From positions 1 through 6,995 of the forward strand of contig JAJZKS010000091.1 of assembly GCA_021850835.1 (NCBI GenBank): a DNA stretch of 6,995 nt. Direction: 5' to 3'. Under the pieces are notes generated by a model, which was not told the origin of the DNA, made no database searches, and worked only from the letters and a program-made list of their open reading frames with translations. Each line of letters begins with the position of its first letter. Position 1 is the first letter of the stretch. Below, in pieces: positions 5,480-6,995 of this stretch. The position numbers and the translations under genes are program-made. Source of the DNA: Thermoplasmata archaeon (lineage in GTDB: Archaea > Thermoplasmatota > Thermoplasmata > Thermoplasmatales > Thermoplasmataceae).

Positions 5480-6995
5480 TTACTTTTTCTTCCTGAACAT
5501 GTAAGCACCAAGGCCCACTATCACAGCTCCAGAAGATCCGATTCCTATGTACTCGTAATCCGTCGCGGTAAGGCCGTTTGAACCTGTCCCGTTAAGTGAG
5601 ACATTCAGGGAATAAGTCTGACCAGGCTGCAGGGTAATGTTCCTGTAATAACTGGTATACCCACTGTCCGCCACAACCACCTCATAGGAACCACCTGCCA
5701 GTGATACATTGAAATGGCCATTTGAAACCGTAACGTTCTCGCCATTGACAGTAATATTTGCAGCTGATGGCAACAGGTTGCCCACCAGGTATGCGTAATG
5801 GTGGAAGGCTATGTTCAATGTTGTATTTCCAGTTACTGTGAACTGGCCGTTTCCATTGGATGTGTAGTAATCAGTGCTGTTGTGCACGTAATAGGAAATG
5901 GAAGTTCCATTGTACACGGCAATGTCAAAGTATTTTACTGAAACATTGTGCAGTGTTCCGTTGACAGAAACCTGCCAGGCGGAACCAGCAGGTAAGCCGG
6001 ATTCAGTGAAATTCACTTCGTAGATGGGAGTATATTTTGCTGTAGAAGAAGTGCTGTTTGCCCCGGTATAACTGTATGTGCCGGAACCGCTGCCCACGTA
6101 GCCATTAACACCAGCATAACTGTATGAGTATGTCTGGTAGGTTGCATTGACGATGTTAAATGATATTGAGGTACCATCAGAAGTTTTGGTCTGGCCGTTA
6201 AATGTTGCCGACCACACTGCGCCGTTCAACAAGCCGCTTTCATGTACTGTAAACTGTGGCCTGAGCCATGGCTTGGCGAGTGGATATTTATCAACAATTC
6301 CTGAATCATTTTTTGGTGTGTAAGAGGTGTCAAATATTCCGTCTGGTCCCGTGATATTCTGCAACGGCCCGGAGTACCGATCAGTTCCGGCAAATGCAGC
6401 ATAATAGTTGCCGCCCACAGGATATGATGCGTTGAGCGAGATGTTTGTATTGGCAACCCTAACGCTGTTAATAATTTCTATGGGTATGGCAGAGGTATTG
6501 AAGAAATCATTGTGGTAGACTGTGGTATTGGAAACCCCACCAAGTAAGGCAACATCAATAATGCGGCCATAGAAATAGTTCCCTGTGATGCTTAGGTTCC
6601 CCTGCAGTTCCCCAACTATGCCGAATGTACCATCCCGAAGACAGTTGAGCGTATTGTCAAAGATGTGTGCATCATTTACGCTGGAATGATCTCCTCCAAA
6701 ACCAATGCCGAGGTTGATATATGATATATTGTTGAAAGAAATCGTTGTATTGTTTCCGGTACCTAAAATCCCGCCAGATCCGTATATTGTATTGTGGGAT
6801 ACCTGAAGTCCCGTTTTGACCGAACCAATGACTGAGGGAGTGCCTGCAAGGCCAGATAAAACAGGCCCAGTAACAGTGTTTCCAATAATGCTCAGGCCGG
6901 AGGCAGAGTTGCCCCGGTAGTTGATCCCCACGAAATAACTGGAGTTAAAAAGGGAAACATGGGGGAATTCAAATGTTACGGCATTTCCACTGATG
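5480..6995 (-). CDS. Secreted beta-helix surface protein, C-terminal part (5' end outside window)
   Basis: The frame is open to the window edge, so the 504 visible residues are the C-terminal part; a GTG at 6931 is internal, not the start. Residues about 1-240 contain short repeats such as LSIIGNTV, LQVSHNTIY, LSITGNYFYG and TTVYHNDFF, ending in GPDGIFDTSY and DKYPL, as in NosD/pectate-lyase-like right-handed beta helices. Two beta-sandwich-like repeats follow, each opening with ESGL (about 252 and 331) and common in Thermoplasmata surface proteins. Then comes a PEGA-like segment (about 402-468), a hydrophobic helix (482-499) and RKKK. This is a C-terminal membrane anchor with the bulk outside. 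More than 20 N-x-S/T sequons imply heavy glycosylation. The role may be adhesion, a cell-surface layer or carbohydrate handling; no catalytic residues are evident. Confidence 0.82.
   Translation of the reverse strand, partial: ISGNAVTFEFPHVSLFNSSYFVGINYRGNSASGLSIIGNTVTGPVLSGLAGTPSVIGSVKTGLQVSHNTIYGSGGILGTGNNTTISFNNISYINLGIGFGGDHSSVNDAHIFDNTLNCLRDGTFGIVGELQGNLSITGNYFYGRIIDVALLGGVSNTTVYHNDFFNTSAIPIEIINSVRVANTNISLNASYPVGGNYYAAFAGTDRYSGPLQNITGPDGIFDTSYTPKNDSGIVDKYPLAKPWLRPQFTVHESGLLNGAVWSATFNGQTKTSDGTSISFNIVNATYQTYSYSYAGVNGYVGSGSGTYSYTGANSTSSTAKYTPIYEVNFTESGLPAGSAWQVSVNGTLHNVSVKYFDIAVYNGTSISYYVHNSTDYYTSNGNGQFTVTGNTTLNIAFHHYAYLVGNLLPSAANITVNGENVTVSNGHFNVSLAGGSYEVVVADSGYTSYYRNITLQPGQTYSLNVSLNGTGSNGLTATDYEYIGIGSSGAVIVGLGAYMFRKKK

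Noticed and set aside
6226..6456. A 76-residue frame inside the surface protein gene
   Set aside because: It overlaps the long, repeat-rich coding frame on the same strand and has no features of its own.

Overview
The window looks like chromosomal DNA of a non-methanogenic, probably Thermoplasmata-type archaeon. Three things point there. First genes have TATA-like boxes about 23-29 bases before the start codon and no Shine-Dalgarno, as in leaderless mRNAs, while an internal operon gene (sat) has a good Shine-Dalgarno. The secreted protein at the right end has 'ESGL'-type repeats, very many N-glycosylation sequons and a C-terminal membrane anchor ending in RKKK. The enzymes resemble archaeal families. 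The taxonomic assignment is inference.

Layout, left to right: (1) 1-597, AT-rich DNA with no convincing gene. (2) 610-1059 (+), a small four-helix GtrA-like membrane protein. (3) 1074-1212 (+), a gene relic: the C-terminal half of a ribbon-helix-helix antitoxin-like protein with one frameshift, then a strong Shine-Dalgarno and start codon of a second gene that is cut off where the sat gene ends. (4) 3100-1213 (-), a two-gene operon: an iron-sulfur APS reductase (cysH type), then ATP sulfurylase (sat). (5) 3101-3220, a divergent promoter region with a candidate operator. (6) 3221-4207 (+), a phosphosulfolactate synthase (ComA family) fused to a C-terminal winged helix-turn-helix domain. (7) 4275-4865 (+), an unrecognised protein with a coiled-coil end. 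(8) 5362-4913 (-), a second GtrA-like protein, about half identical to the first, same length, opposite orientation. (9) 6995-5480 (-), the C-terminal part of a large secreted beta-helix surface protein, running off the right edge.

The centre reads as a sulfur module. Sat turns sulfate into APS and the APS reductase makes sulfite. The divergent ComA-like enzyme belongs to a family that joins sulfite to phosphoenolpyruvate. Its DNA-binding tail and the inverted repeat in the shared promoter region suggest that one protein may both use (or sense) sulfite and control the sulfate operon. The two inverted GtrA paralogues bracket this module, and the antitoxin relic marks an old junction at its left edge. 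The right-hand GtrA-like gene lies behind the glycosylation-rich surface protein, which fits a role in moving lipid-linked sugars for surface glycans, though this is only inferred.
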